Notes: generated by a model not told the origin, from the letters alone. A stretch of 11,254 nucleotides of DNA from Bacteroidota bacterium (GCA_024276335.1 JAJRXL010000301.1:1-11254); one strand, 5' to 3'. Numbered from the stretch's first letter, positions 1 through 7,471 are shown. A program made the numbers and translations.

Positions 1-2127
1 CGGCCGCACGCTGGCAGCGGCTCCACGGTCCATGGTATAGGTGTTGATTTTCCACGCGATGTCCCATTCCGGTGTCACTTCCTGCATACGGAAATACGCT
101 GCGGTCTTGTTCAGACCGGAAGCGACAACGAACTCCTCGATAGGCTCGTTGTAATCGTATCCCACAGCCATGTACCGCTTGCCCAGGCACGGGCGCGGCA
201 GGATCATCGTCGCGTCCACGTTCCACGGGTTTAACTGGCTGCCCGGCAGGTAGCTGATCATTTCCAGGGCGATCGGTTCCGTGCTTTTCACAACGACACC
301 GTTTTTCCACAACTTGTAGGGCGTCCCCTTCGCCGCCACCGGATCACACCTAAAAAGCGTATCCACGTTAGCAGGCAATACTAACCGTGCCCACCACTGG
401 TGAGACCAGGCCGGCGAGTAAATAAAAACCGTAACCGGTTTTATTGTAAGGATGCGTAGGTATGGTGTCGAATAGTAGCCTAAACCCCTGCCGCGGTTGG
501 TGGGATAGGCGAACCAGAACTCCCGCCCCCACGCCGCGTTCAGCTTCACCTTCTCTCCGTCCGGTTGATCCCGCGATACACCCCCCACGATGATGCGCCC
601 CTCGATTTCCTCCTCCTTCACGCACATGCCGCTGAACACGATCTTCCACGTTACCGTATCGGTCCTCTCATCGAACCGCGCCGCCACCATCCAGGTCGCC
701 GTCGCCTTCTGGCGCTGGTACAGTTCCATCAACGGTTCGATCAGACGCTGGGTGCTGTCGCCCGCCAGGAGTCTCAACCGGGGTGGTATGTAAAGCGTGG
801 CCCTGACGCTACTGAGGGGGAAACGGCTCCGGTTCAGCACGAAAGCGGTGATCCGTACGGGATTCGGATCGTACCCGGACATGTCGCCCAGGCGCCGGAC
901 GCTGTCGGGTGCAACCGCGTACACTTCGTAATCGCAGAAAATACCCGCGGGCAGGTGCACCGGCACGATGCACGAGTCGCGAACCCCGTAGCGGCCCTGC
1001 AAGTCGAACCGTACCCACGACGTGCGCTCCGTGGAATCCATGACCGCGCGGAGACGCCAGGCATTAGCCGCCGTTCTGCCGGGACGCAGGACGCGGGGAT
1101 CGACCGCCTGGACGGCGGAACCCGAATCCACCACCAGCCACGGACCGGTGGTAACACGCACCGAGAGGCCCGAAGCGGGATAGATGCCCACGTTGCGGAT
1201 CAGGTTGGACACGAGGCGGGGATTATCGAGGTAACCGGTTGCGTAGCGGTCCAGGAAAAACTCCATGCCGCCAGGGCACTCGAGACGGACGTCGATGCTG
1301 CCCGGCGGAGGAATTTCCGCGCCGTATATCACGGTAATGACTAGGCTGTCGCCCGGGGCCAGCGGCTGCCTATTCCACTGCATGAGGACGGCATTGTCGC
1401 CGAGCTCGAGGCCGGACGGCTGGTAGTCCCAGGTTGCCGCGCCCACGTACCCTTCCGACCGCCAGCGCCCCACCACGAACTGGTCGGGCGGGCGGGCGCC
1501 CGCACTGTCGAACACGCCGTGCACGACGAACGGCCACAGCATGGAGCGCGCCATCCATCGGGGGGGAACCAGCGTATCCCGAAACTCCCGCTCCCGTACC
1601 ACCCGCAGGTTGTTCACGAACACTTCCACCGAATCGTCGTCCCCGATCATCAAGTCCATCACCTGGAGCAGTCCCGCGCGCACCGTGTCGCCGGTCCGGT
1701 TCACCAGCACGTTGCGCAGGCGCAGGTACAGCCTGGTGCCGATGGAATCCGGGATGAAGCGTTGCCGCAATTGCACCGTGCCACCGGAATGCGGCAGGTC
1801 GGTCACGAAGAGAATCGAGGTGGAATCCGTCGTGATCGCTCCCCGGGGAAAGGGCGTCGTTCCCTCGGGAGGGCGAGGCAACACGTTGTTGGTGTACACC
1901 GTGTCTCCGATGCGAACGTTGGTGAATGAATTGATGCGGTGGTCGCGGATGAAAAGCAGGTTGGTCGAGTCGGCGGCCTGGAGGCTGAACCGGCCCGTGC
2001 CGGTCTCCAGCCACACCACCAATCCCTCCCGGGCGAAGCGGAATAACTGCTGGGCATCGGCCATCGAACCGGTAAGGAAGCCGACAAAAAGGAAAGCCAT
2101 GAAAACAAGACGGAAACAACGCGGCAT
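1..2127 (-). CDS. Large secreted protein with IgGFc-binding-like domain, C-terminus beyond window
   Basis: This frame is open from an ATG at 2127 to base 1 with no stop: 709 codons, cut by the window edge. Residues 1-26 look like a signal peptide (hydrophobic VFMAFLFVGFLTG, then an ADA-Q cleavage site), so the protein should be exported. Residues 27 to about 520 are beta-rich and unassigned. From about 534 the pattern GREFWFAYP, then VVVKSTEPIALEM (611-623), ILPRPCLGKRYMAVGYDYN (642-660) and EEFVVASG matches the IgGFc-binding-protein N-terminal-like domain common in secreted FCB-group proteins. A role in surface display or adhesion is inference. An AGGG lies 10 bases before the ATG. A T9SS sorting domain would be expected beyond the left edge but cannot be seen. 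The gene follows the Asp-box lipoprotein gene on the same strand after 81 bases. Other frames here give only arginine- and proline-rich shadow translations. Confidence 0.85.
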   Translation of the reverse strand, partial: MPRCFRLVFMAFLFVGFLTGSMADAQQLFRFAREGLVVWLETGTGRFSLQAADSTNLLFIRDHRINSFTNVRIGDTVYTNNVLPRPPEGTTPFPRGAITTDSTSILFVTDLPHSGGTVQLRQRFIPDSIGTRLYLRLRNVLVNRTGDTVRAGLLQVMDLMIGDDDSVEVFVNNLRVVREREFRDTLVPPRWMARSMLWPFVVHGVFDSAGARPPDQFVVGRWRSEGYVGAATWDYQPSGLELGDNAVLMQWNRQPLAPGDSLVITVIYGAEIPPPGSIDVRLECPGGMEFFLDRYATGYLDNPRLVSNLIRNVGIYPASGLSVRVTTGPWLVVDSGSAVQAVDPRVLRPGRTAANAWRLRAVMDSTERTSWVRFDLQGRYGVRDSCIVPVHLPAGIFCDYEVYAVAPDSVRRLGDMSGYDPNPVRITAFVLNRSRFPLSSVRATLYIPPRLRLLAGDSTQRLIEPLMELYQRQKATATWMVAARFDERTDTVTWKIVFSGMCVKEEEIEGRIIVGGVSRDQPDGEKVKLNAAWGREFWFAYPTNRGRGLGYYSTPYLRILTIKPVTVFIYSPAWSHQWWARLVLPANVDTLFRCDPVAAKGTPYKLWKNGVVVKSTEPIALEMISYLPGSQLNPWNVDATMILPRPCLGKRYMAVGYDYNEPIEEFVVASGLNKTAAYFRMQEVTPEWDIAWKINTYTMDRGAAASVRP

Positions 2128-2208
2128 AACCGTGATACCCTCATGATCAAACACGAGAAATCGTTCTGTTAAATCTGAACGCTAATATAAGGAACCCAAG
2201 GGAATAAT

Positions 2209-3336
2209 TCAGGGGAGGATATTTTTTCCGGTCATGACACTGTCCGCCTCCGTCACAAGGGGCATGAGATCGGCGGAAACCTCCCGCCAGGTGCGGCCGG
2301 TGTCGCTCGAAACGGCCACTTTCCTCCCCCCGTAGGCCACGGCCTTGCCTGCTCTGCTCACCTGCACGAAGGTGTACGGACCGGCCAGGGCCATGCGCCA
2401 GCCCGTTCCGTCGTTGCGGAGAATGCCATACTTCTCCGTGAAGGAACCCGCCGTCAGGTCCCTGAAGAGAAAGCGCTTCGTTTCCCGCCAAAACAATCGC
2501 GGAGAGATATACCCGGCGGTGGTCACCGCGAACGCGACGCCGGGCGCTCCGAGACCCCTGCCAGGCAACGACGCACCGTACACCGTGTTCTCCGGGGGTC
2601 CGAGACCGTACCAGCGGCTGCCGTCGAAGCGGTACAGGCCCGCGCTGGTGGCCGCCATTAATTCCCCGGAAGCGGGAACGAACAGGAAATGGATTCTCCG
2701 GGCGTAGGGCCAGATCGTATCCCACGTAAAGGCGCCGTCGCGACTGCGGTACACCAGGCTGCTGTCGTTGCGGCGTGTCAGGAGATAAAGAAGGGAATCA
2801 CCGCCCGCGACCTGGTAGATCGGTTCCGGCGGCACGGAATTGATGCGGGTCCAAAAGCGGTTCCGGACGTGGCGGACGATGCCGTTGCGGACCTCGCACG
2901 CCATCAATTCCCGGTGCACGCCGTCCCACACGATGCTTGTAACCAACTTGGATTTCATGACACGATCCCAGGTCGCACCACCGTCGCCCGAATGCTGCAC
3001 GCCCGCATTAGTGGTTACCAGGATTTCTCCCGGAATGACTTCGTTCACGGAATAAGGGTAGCCCGGCATCACGCCCACCGCTTTCCAGTGCTCCCCGTCG
3101 CGGGATCGCAGCCAGATGGTATGACGTACGGCATAGAGCCGCTCACCGGATTTCGACACCTGTCCGGTCCAGTTGAACAACGAAGCAGCGACGAGCATGT
3201 GGCTGCCCTGAAAATGCGCCCCCAGGAACCGCACGAGGGGCGGTCCGACATCCACTTGCGGCTCGGGCGAGGAGCACCCGACCAGCAGGACGATAACGCC
3301 CGCTGCGGATACCAGGCGACGTAACAGTATTCTCAT
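2209..3336 (-). CDS. Asp-box (BNR) repeat lipoprotein, probable beta-propeller
   Basis: The protein has 375 residues. It starts MRILLRR, followed by a hydrophobic stretch and a lipobox LLVGC with the lipidated cysteine at position 21, so it should be membrane-anchored. Four Asp-box-type motifs are visible: SRDGEHW (78-84), SGDGGATW (116-123), SRDGAFTW (198-205) and SSDTGRTW (343-350). These mark sialidase- or YCF48-like beta-propeller folds, but no sialidase catalytic set (FRIP motif, arginine triad) is apparent, so enzymatic activity is not supported. The frame is open back to a TTG at 3414, but the lipoprotein signal fixes the start at 3336. No Shine-Dalgarno sequence precedes it, which is usual in this phylum. 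Upstream there is a terminator and a Bacteroidota-like promoter candidate, so it may head a unit with the large secreted protein gene downstream. Confidence 0.85.
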   Translation of the reverse strand: MRILLRRLVSAAGVIVLLVGCSSPEPQVDVGPPLVRFLGAHFQGSHMLVAASLFNWTGQVSKSGERLYAVRHTIWLRSRDGEHWKAVGVMPGYPYSVNEVIPGEILVTTNAGVQHSGDGGATWDRVMKSKLVTSIVWDGVHRELMACEVRNGIVRHVRNRFWTRINSVPPEPIYQVAGGDSLLYLLTRRNDSSLVYRSRDGAFTWDTIWPYARRIHFLFVPASGELMAATSAGLYRFDGSRWYGLGPPENTVYGASLPGRGLGAPGVAFAVTTAGYISPRLFWRETKRFLFRDLTAGSFTEKYGILRNDGTGWRMALAGPYTFVQVSRAGKAVAYGGRKVAVSSDTGRTWREVSADLMPLVTEADSVMTGKNILP

Positions 3337-3384
3337 GGGATGTGATGGTAGGTGTTCGAATCGGCACGGGCCCTCATGACAGTG

Positions 3385-3414
3385 CAAAGTACTCGAAATC
3401 AGGATAGGGGGCAA
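3385..3414 (-). promoter_or_regulatory. Candidate Bacteroidota-type promoter for the Asp-box lipoprotein gene
   Basis: On the minus strand TTG (3412-3414) is followed 20 bases later by TACTTTG (3385-3391). This resembles the Bacteroidota -33 TTG / -7 TAnnTTTG arrangement with one base missing in the -7 box. It would place a transcription start about 40 bases before the ATG at 3336 and just downstream of the terminator of the preceding unit. The motif is short and chance matches are common. Confidence 0.3.
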
Positions 3415-3439
3415 GACGGGAAAGTGAATCCACCCGCCT

Positions 3440-3474
3440 AAAAAACAGGGAACCAGTCACCGTGCGTGGTTCCC
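3440..3474 (-). terminator. Rho-independent terminator after the orphan sorting-domain ORF
   Basis: Read on the minus strand, GGGAACCA pairs perfectly with TGGTTCCC (8 bp stem, arms 3467-3474 and 3448-3455, 11-base loop) and is followed by TGTTTTTT. It begins 5 bases past the stop of the ORF ending at 3480, so transcription through that ORF appears to end here, insulating the lipoprotein gene downstream. Confidence 0.75.
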
Positions 3475-3479
3475 AACTT

Positions 3480-3797
3480 CTACCGAACAACGATAAACGG
3501 CTCGACAATTCGATCTAACTGTGTTGTCAACACGGCGAAATACGTTCCCGGGACCGCCGCGGAAAAGACCGCCGCGTGGGCGCCTGCCGCCTGGAACCCG
3601 TCGCGCAAGGTTGTCACCCGTCTCCCCAACACGTCGTACACGTCCAGCCTCGCCCGGGCAGTGCCCTTCCACATGTGCACACCGACGTTGATGCCGAACC
3701 GCTTTACACCGGGAACGAGCACGCCGTCCTCCAGGTAAACAACCGTCGTTTGGGCGGCGAGGCGAAAGGAATGGAAGAAACCCTCCGCGTGAACCAC
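3480..3797 (-). CDS. Short orphan T9SS C-terminal sorting-domain protein
   Basis: This is a 105-residue ORF with a GTG start. From about residue 45 it reads as a T9SS type A sorting domain: LDVYDVLGRRVTTL, a gap, VPGTYFAVL and a basic end IVVR. The usual YPNPF-like opening is missing, there is no signal peptide, and no cargo body precedes it. The frame stays open upstream only to a TGA that overlaps the end of the DUF5916 gene. Its first codon is 55 bases after the DUF5916 stop, in the same direction, and a terminator follows. It is either the last remnant of a lost T9SS cargo gene or a genuinely small protein. Without a Sec signal it could not reach T9SS by the known route. The start codon is uncertain; GTG 3797 is the most upstream good option in this frame. 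Confidence 0.55.
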   Translation of the reverse strand: MVHAEGFFHSFRLAAQTTVVYLEDGVLVPGVKRFGINVGVHMWKGTARARLDVYDVLGRRVTTLRDGFQAAGAHAAVFSAAVPGTYFAVLTTQLDRIVEPFIVVR

Positions 3798-3852
3798 GCG
3801 GTATTGCCGGTGAAACAGCGACCGGAGGACTACGCCGGATGCCGCATTGTTT

Positions 3853-6162
3853 TTACACCTGGAACAGGTACTGGAATTTCAGGAAATACTGTCTCTGCCG
3901 CTGTGTGAGGATGATGGGGCTTTCGCGCAAGGAACTCTTATAGAAAGATCCGAAATCGCCGTACCTGCTGGTGACCCCGATGTAGAAAATCGAAAACGGA
4001 TTGAGCTTGTAGGTCAGGAGGGGCTCGATGTCCAGGCCCCTGCCGAACTGGTTGTATTGGACGACCAGGCGCAAAAACAACTCGCGTGTGAACTGGTAGT
4101 TGATACGGCTCCGGAGGATATAGCCGCTGAAAATCTCGTTGCCGCCGTCCGGCTCATAGAGATCGGAATAGGAAACGCCGGCCGAAATGATAAGCTGTGT
4201 GGTCGGCTTAAGCTCTGTCCAGAAACTGAACTCCTTGCCGCTGCCCAGCAAGGGTGTCTGCACGCTTCGAGCAACGAACCGGCCCGCCGTGTAATTGAAA
4301 CCGAAACGAAATCGCTCGAACAAATTCGAATTGACATAAATCCATCCGCGCCTGATGCCCCGAAGCTGCACGTTTCTGAACAGCTCGTTGCTGAAAATGT
4401 ACCCGCCGCCGACGTAGGTCTGTCCTTTCAGGTTGAGATTGAGATTGGGCACGATCCACTCGTCTTTGCGTACGCCGTCGAAGTTCCACACCCGCCCCAC
4501 GTCGATGCCGGGCCTGATCACGTCAAAGAACGAATCCTCCGGGTACAGGGTCAGGCTCTGGGACATACTGAGCTGCCGCCGGTTGTTTTGGGTAACGAAA
4601 CCGTTGGCGGCGCGAAAAGTCGGGCCGGACTCCCGGTACGTAACGTCGAAGTTCCAGGTTCGCGATTGCCGCTCGAATCCCAGGATGTACGCGAGGCCGT
4701 AGTACGATTCCCCGTCGAAGGCCGCCGTGTGCGCGCCGCCGTCGAATTTCATGTCGCCGAGGGAAGCAGTCATGCTGCTGTCGTCCGGTTCCGTGGTGTG
4801 GCTGCCCATGACCTGTATTTTCACCCTGAAATTATCCAGGAACAACAGCATGGCATCGGCACCGAACGCGCTGCCCGAACCGCCGTCGGTCAGGCGCCGG
4901 TCTGTCACCAGCAACCCGACGAACGATGATTCTCCGAAATCGTAACGGGAGCGGAAGATGTTGGAAAAGCTCCTCCCCGCGTCCTGTACCACGGCGCTGC
5001 GCTCCTCGAAGGGGAGAAGGACGGGAGAATGCTCGTCCCAGGCCCCGATGTAGATGAAACTGTTAGCCCCCGCGTTGCCGATAAGCTTGGTAGCGACCAG
5101 CGGATCGTTGATGGTGCGGGTGTACACGGCGCTGATCCAGGTATCGTAGAAGTTGCTGCCTTCCTGGAAGAACGGCCTGCGTTCCGGGTAGAACAATGCG
5201 AAGGTCGTGTTGACGTCGATCCGGGTCGCGTCCGATTCCACCTGGCTGAAATCCGGGTTCAACGTGGCTTCCGCAAAGATGCTGTTCGTGAGAGCGTAAC
5301 GAAGACCGAGGGAGAGTTCCCCCCTCATGCTTCGCAGGTCGAAAGGAGCCAGGCCGGAGTTCCGATCTCCCGCATCCCGGAGACGCGATGATTGCGACGC
5401 GACAAACGCGGGCAGAAGCTCTAACTTTTCACCGGACCTCACGCCCCGGATGCCTCTCAGGAAACCGTTCTGACACAGCCAGCACTGCTCGTCGCGGTTA
5501 ATCGCCGCCCAGGAATAGGTGTTGAGGCTCTGCCGGGGATGCGTGATCCAGAAGGTTGCGCGCCAGTTCTGGACATCCTGCTCGGGAAACCGCAGCGACC
5601 GGAAAGGAACGGCCATCTCGACCTGGTATCCCCGGTCGGTGATCTTTCCCTCCGACTCGAAAACGAGGTCGAAGCTCATATCCTCCCCGGAGCTGGAGGA
5701 AATGCGCGTGTCGCCCTGCACGCCGAGCGGGTTTGCAGCGATGAAGTAGGCCCAGGAGGCGTCGCCATAGGTGTCGAGAATGATTCCCGCGTAGTCATCC
5801 TGCCATATCTGGTCGCGGTCCCGCAGCGAGGCCCGGATGGAAGCAGGATCGTCGAAAATCCTGAACGCCAGGTAGAGATTGTCATCGTCGTAGGTAACAA
5901 ACACTCGGATATCGACGGGGGGCCTTGTCCGGTCGCCGGGGAAGGTCTCGGAGAAATTTTTCGCCACCGCGGCGTCCCGCCAGCCCGGATCGTCGAGATC
6001 GCCGTCGATCACGATGGAACCCGCCGTCCGACGAACCTCGAGGGTGGGTTGGTCGACGGGATGCCATGTCGAGTCGCTCTGCAGAGGTTTGGTCTGAGCT
6101 GGAAGAAGGGCGGGCAGTATGGCCAGGAAAAGACACGGAACGAGTAAAAACGAACGGTTCAT
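3853..6162 (-). CDS. DUF5916 family outer-membrane protein with N-terminal CBM9-like domain
   Basis: The protein has 769 residues, a normal length for the family. Residues 1-22 are a signal peptide (hydrophobic core LLVPCLFLAILPALL, cut before Q23). A CBM9-like domain follows, with IDGDLDDPGW (52-61), DDDNLYLAFRIFDDP (92-106), QDDYAGIILDTYGD (121-134) and VEMAVPFRSLRFP (181-193). DUF5916 is identified by NPDFSQVES (302-310) and FYPERRPFF (324-332), then a long run of amphipathic strands ending in the aromatic FQYLFQV, as expected for an outer-membrane beta-barrel. Surface binding or passage of a carbohydrate-like ligand is inferred from the fold; the substrate is unknown. The frame is open to 6237, but the signal peptide and a GGGAG five bases before the ATG fix the start at 6162. 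The orphan sorting-domain ORF follows at 55 bases. Confidence 0.9.
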   Translation of the reverse strand: MNRSFLLVPCLFLAILPALLPAQTKPLQSDSTWHPVDQPTLEVRRTAGSIVIDGDLDDPGWRDAAVAKNFSETFPGDRTRPPVDIRVFVTYDDDNLYLAFRIFDDPASIRASLRDRDQIWQDDYAGIILDTYGDASWAYFIAANPLGVQGDTRISSSSGEDMSFDLVFESEGKITDRGYQVEMAVPFRSLRFPEQDVQNWRATFWITHPRQSLNTYSWAAINRDEQCWLCQNGFLRGIRGVRSGEKLELLPAFVASQSSRLRDAGDRNSGLAPFDLRSMRGELSLGLRYALTNSIFAEATLNPDFSQVESDATRIDVNTTFALFYPERRPFFQEGSNFYDTWISAVYTRTINDPLVATKLIGNAGANSFIYIGAWDEHSPVLLPFEERSAVVQDAGRSFSNIFRSRYDFGESSFVGLLVTDRRLTDGGSGSAFGADAMLLFLDNFRVKIQVMGSHTTEPDDSSMTASLGDMKFDGGAHTAAFDGESYYGLAYILGFERQSRTWNFDVTYRESGPTFRAANGFVTQNNRRQLSMSQSLTLYPEDSFFDVIRPGIDVGRVWNFDGVRKDEWIVPNLNLNLKGQTYVGGGYIFSNELFRNVQLRGIRRGWIYVNSNLFERFRFGFNYTAGRFVARSVQTPLLGSGKEFSFWTELKPTTQLIISAGVSYSDLYEPDGGNEIFSGYILRSRINYQFTRELFLRLVVQYNQFGRGLDIEPLLTYKLNPFSIFYIGVTSRYGDFGSFYKSSLRESPIILTQRQRQYFLKFQYLFQV

Positions 6163-6247
6163 TGTTCTCCCGAGGAACTTCAGAATCAGGATCGACCGGC
6201 GTAAATCCGGGGGTAAAGGATTAAATCGTCTGAACACCTTTTTACGG

Positions 6248-6262
6248 ACATGGGCCCCATGT
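6248..6262. promoter_or_regulatory. Perfect 7-1-7 palindrome upstream of the DUF5916 gene, possible operator
   Basis: ACATGGG and CCCATGT are exact reverse complements separated by one base. The site lies 86-100 bases before the DUF5916 start codon and downstream of the terminator, where a promoter and operator for that gene would be expected. It could bind a dimeric regulator. Only one copy was noticed in the window, so function is a guess. Confidence 0.3.
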
Positions 6263-6342
6263 ACGGGAAAGAAAGGAGAGTGTTACGGGCATTGACAACG
6301 TTTTCCCACGGATGGATACACTGGCTGGGGGCCATTCCACGT

Positions 6343-6368
6343 AAAAAAACCCACGATTTCAATCGTGG
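6343..6368 (-). terminator. Rho-independent terminator formed by repeat copy A
   Basis: On the minus strand CCACGATT and AATCGTGG form a perfect 8 bp stem around a 2-base loop (or 7 bp around a tetraloop), followed after one G by seven T residues. It lies about 145 bases past the stop at 6513 and would end transcription coming from the split T9SS cargo gene before the DUF5916 gene. Confidence 0.7.
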
Positions 6369-6480
6369 AGCATTCGAACGCACACGCCTCATTCCGTATC
6401 CGTTTCAACCGATTCAAACCATTGAAATGGTTGCTATTATTCTTGGATGAGGCACATTTTCCCGCGAATACATTCGTGGG
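6350..6480 (+). repeat. REP-like multi-hairpin element, copy A
   Basis: This 131-base element is bounded by CCCACGA (6350-6356) and its reverse complement TCGTGGG (6474-6480). It contains three potential hairpins: CCACGATT/AATCGTGG at the left end, AACCATT/AATGGTT near 6417-6432, and CCCGCGAAT/ATTCGTGGG (6461-6480, one G-T wobble) at the right end. Copy B at 11003-11143 is its homologue, with about a dozen mismatches over roughly 110 aligned bases. No transposase is encoded inside. It resembles the mobilisable palindromic repeats handled by REP-associated tyrosine transposases, but the transposase is not in this window. Confidence 0.75.
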
Positions 6481-6512
6481 CCGGGGCTTATTTCAACATC
6501 ACTCCAAACTGG

Positions 6513-6890
6513 CTACCGAACCATCAGAAATATTTCCGTTTTCAATATGTTGCCTTCGCCGTCCGTTACGACCGCGTAATACACGCCTGTCACTGCGCGC
6601 CCCGGGTTGAAGAGGAACACGTGTGTACCCCGTGATTTCAACCCTGATTCAATCTCCTTTATCACTCGTCCATCCACCGACCGAATCATGACCCGGACGT
6701 ATTGTTCCTGCGACAAAGTAACCATAATACGAGTCTCCGTGCTTGCCGGGTTTGGAAACGCGCGCAGCGATATGCTGGATGGATTCGGCACCGCGCTCCC
6801 TGATGAATCCTGCGCTGTCCAGAACCGCGAGGAAGTTATCGTTGGAGGCGTCGCGAAGTTCAAGAATTCAGGCACAGGTATCGGGGACAT
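6513..6890 (-). CDS. C-terminal half of frameshifted T9SS cargo, with sorting domain
   Basis: This is a 125-residue frame. Residues 1-41 are a Ser/Thr/Pro-rich linker. Residues 42-125 are a textbook T9SS type A sorting domain: LRAFPNPASTETRI, then VRVMIRSVDGRVIKEI, TGVYYAVV and a basic tail MVR. The only ATG (6890) sits inside the end of the preceding frame (6868-7332), overlapping it by 23 bases. There is no signal peptide and no Shine-Dalgarno sequence of note. It therefore looks like the second half of one gene rather than an independent one. Deleting one base from the GGGG run at 6883-6886 joins the two frames into a 272-residue signal peptide, body and sorting-domain protein. If no such error exists, this half would not be exported. 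Confidence 0.75.
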   Translation of the reverse strand: MSPIPVPEFLNFATPPTITSSRFWTAQDSSGSAVPNPSSISLRAFPNPASTETRIMVTLSQEQYVRVMIRSVDGRVIKEIESGLKSRGTHVFLFNPGRAVTGVYYAVVTDGEGNILKTEIFLMVR

Positions 6891-7332
6891 AGTGCGGCTT
6901 TGAATAATCCAATTGCTGAAAGGCCAAGCCTCTCCACACGACGAGTTGTGTCGTATCAGTCACCGGAAAAGGAACCGTCTTGGACCAGTTGTATATCGCC
7001 TGCGCGGTTGTATCGAGTCCGGGTTCCGGATGCCGTAGCTCATACTGAATAGTCAGGCTGTCCTCGTTGGGAAGGCATATTTCACCGTACATGGAGGAAA
7101 CCACGATGGAATCGTACATGGCGCTTATCGTCCGGTAGAAATACACGCCCCTCGGCACGGGGCTGGGATTCGCAGATGTGACCGTGGATTCGTTCACGGA
7201 ACTTGAGGTATCTTCCGTCGATACCGGCCTGGAATCCAGGTGTCCGATAAAAAGAAAGAGCAGTGTCGCAACGAGAGGAAAGAAAATCAGACGGACAACA
7301 CGCGCATTGCGCAACCAACCAGGACGCTTCAT
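6868..7332 (-). CDS. N-terminal half of frameshifted T9SS cargo, with signal anchor
   Basis: This is a 154-residue frame starting at ATG 7332, with GGAG seven bases upstream. Residues 1-13 are basic and 14-30 are a hydrophobic segment (LIFFPLVATLLFLFIG), a Sec signal or signal anchor. Residues 36-60 are a Ser/Thr/Pro-rich stretch. The rest is an unrecognised small beta-rich domain ending at a TGA directly after VPDTCA. The frame ends where the sorting-domain frame (6513-6890) begins, one nucleotide out of phase, at a run of four C residues on the coding strand. A sequencing or assembly indel, or a real inactivating mutation, explains this best. Function is unknown; the intact product would be a small secreted surface protein. 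Confidence 0.75.
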   Translation of the reverse strand: MKRPGWLRNARVVRLIFFPLVATLLFLFIGHLDSRPVSTEDTSSSVNESTVTSANPSPVPRGVYFYRTISAMYDSIVVSSMYGEICLPNEDSLTIQYELRHPEPGLDTTAQAIYNWSKTVPFPVTDTTQLVVWRGLAFQQLDYSKPHYVPDTCA

Positions 7333-7378
7333 GATATTTCTCCGAATGTTATAAAGACGAGCGTTTGGTGGTTCATCC

Positions 7379-7406
7379 CAATATTACAAAAAAACAAGCC
7401 CGTCAA
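7379..7406 (-). promoter_or_regulatory. Candidate Bacteroidota-type promoter for the split T9SS cargo gene
   Basis: On the minus strand TTG (7404-7406) is followed 17 bases later by TAATATTG (7379-7386). This is one mismatch from the TAnnTTTG -7 box, with the TTG-N17 spacing reported for Flavobacterium promoters. A start about 40 bases before the ATG would leave room for the GGAG ribosome binding site. The TTGACG here also resembles a sigma-70 -35 box, but the spacing to TAATAT is only 14. Confidence 0.35.
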
Positions 7407-7451
7407 GTTCATTCCCGGGTATGATCACATTTAAATTGAAACTACCCGTGG

Positions 7452-7471
7452 ATTCCCGCTTTCGCGGGAAT
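7452..7471. repeat. ATTCCC-N8-GGGAAT palindrome (dRS3-like)
   Basis: ATTCCCGC and GCGGGAAT form a perfect 8 bp stem around TTTC. The pattern fits the neisserial dRS3 consensus and the widespread intergenic palindrome that gives the spurious translation IPAKAGI in ORFs crossing it. One copy is visible. It may be a single-stranded-DNA hairpin or recombination target; no poly-T follows, so it is not a good terminator. Confidence 0.6.

Larger units (their letters stand above)
6163..6512. other. 350-base intergenic region with REP-like element and palindrome
   Basis: No credible gene is present. From low to high coordinates it holds the leader of the DUF5916 gene, a perfect 15-base palindrome (6248-6262), a run of seven A residues joined to a hairpin that forms a minus-strand terminator (6343-6368), and a complete copy of the multi-hairpin repeat (6350-6480). 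No clear TTG/TAnnTTTG promoter was found for the DUF5916 gene. Confidence 0.7.

Noticed and set aside
565..1344. 259-residue plus-strand ORF near the left end
   Set aside because: It is rich in His, Arg and Pro and opposite the long minus-strand frame with signal peptide and IgGFc-like domain; a GC-rich shadow.
1370..2119. 249-residue and overlapping 115-residue minus-strand ORFs inside 1-2127
   Set aside because: They are out of frame with the 709-codon frame and have Arg/Pro/Gly-rich, low-complexity translations without domain features.
3847..4929. 360-residue plus-strand ORF opposite the DUF5916 gene
   Set aside because: It is an antisense shadow. The minus-strand frame has clear family motifs throughout, while this translation has no recognisable domain or signal.
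6868..6890. Programmed frameshift or coupled re-initiation between the two T9SS cargo halves
   Set aside because: No slippery heptamer, stimulatory hairpin or internal ribosome binding site was seen; a simple homopolymer indel is more likely.
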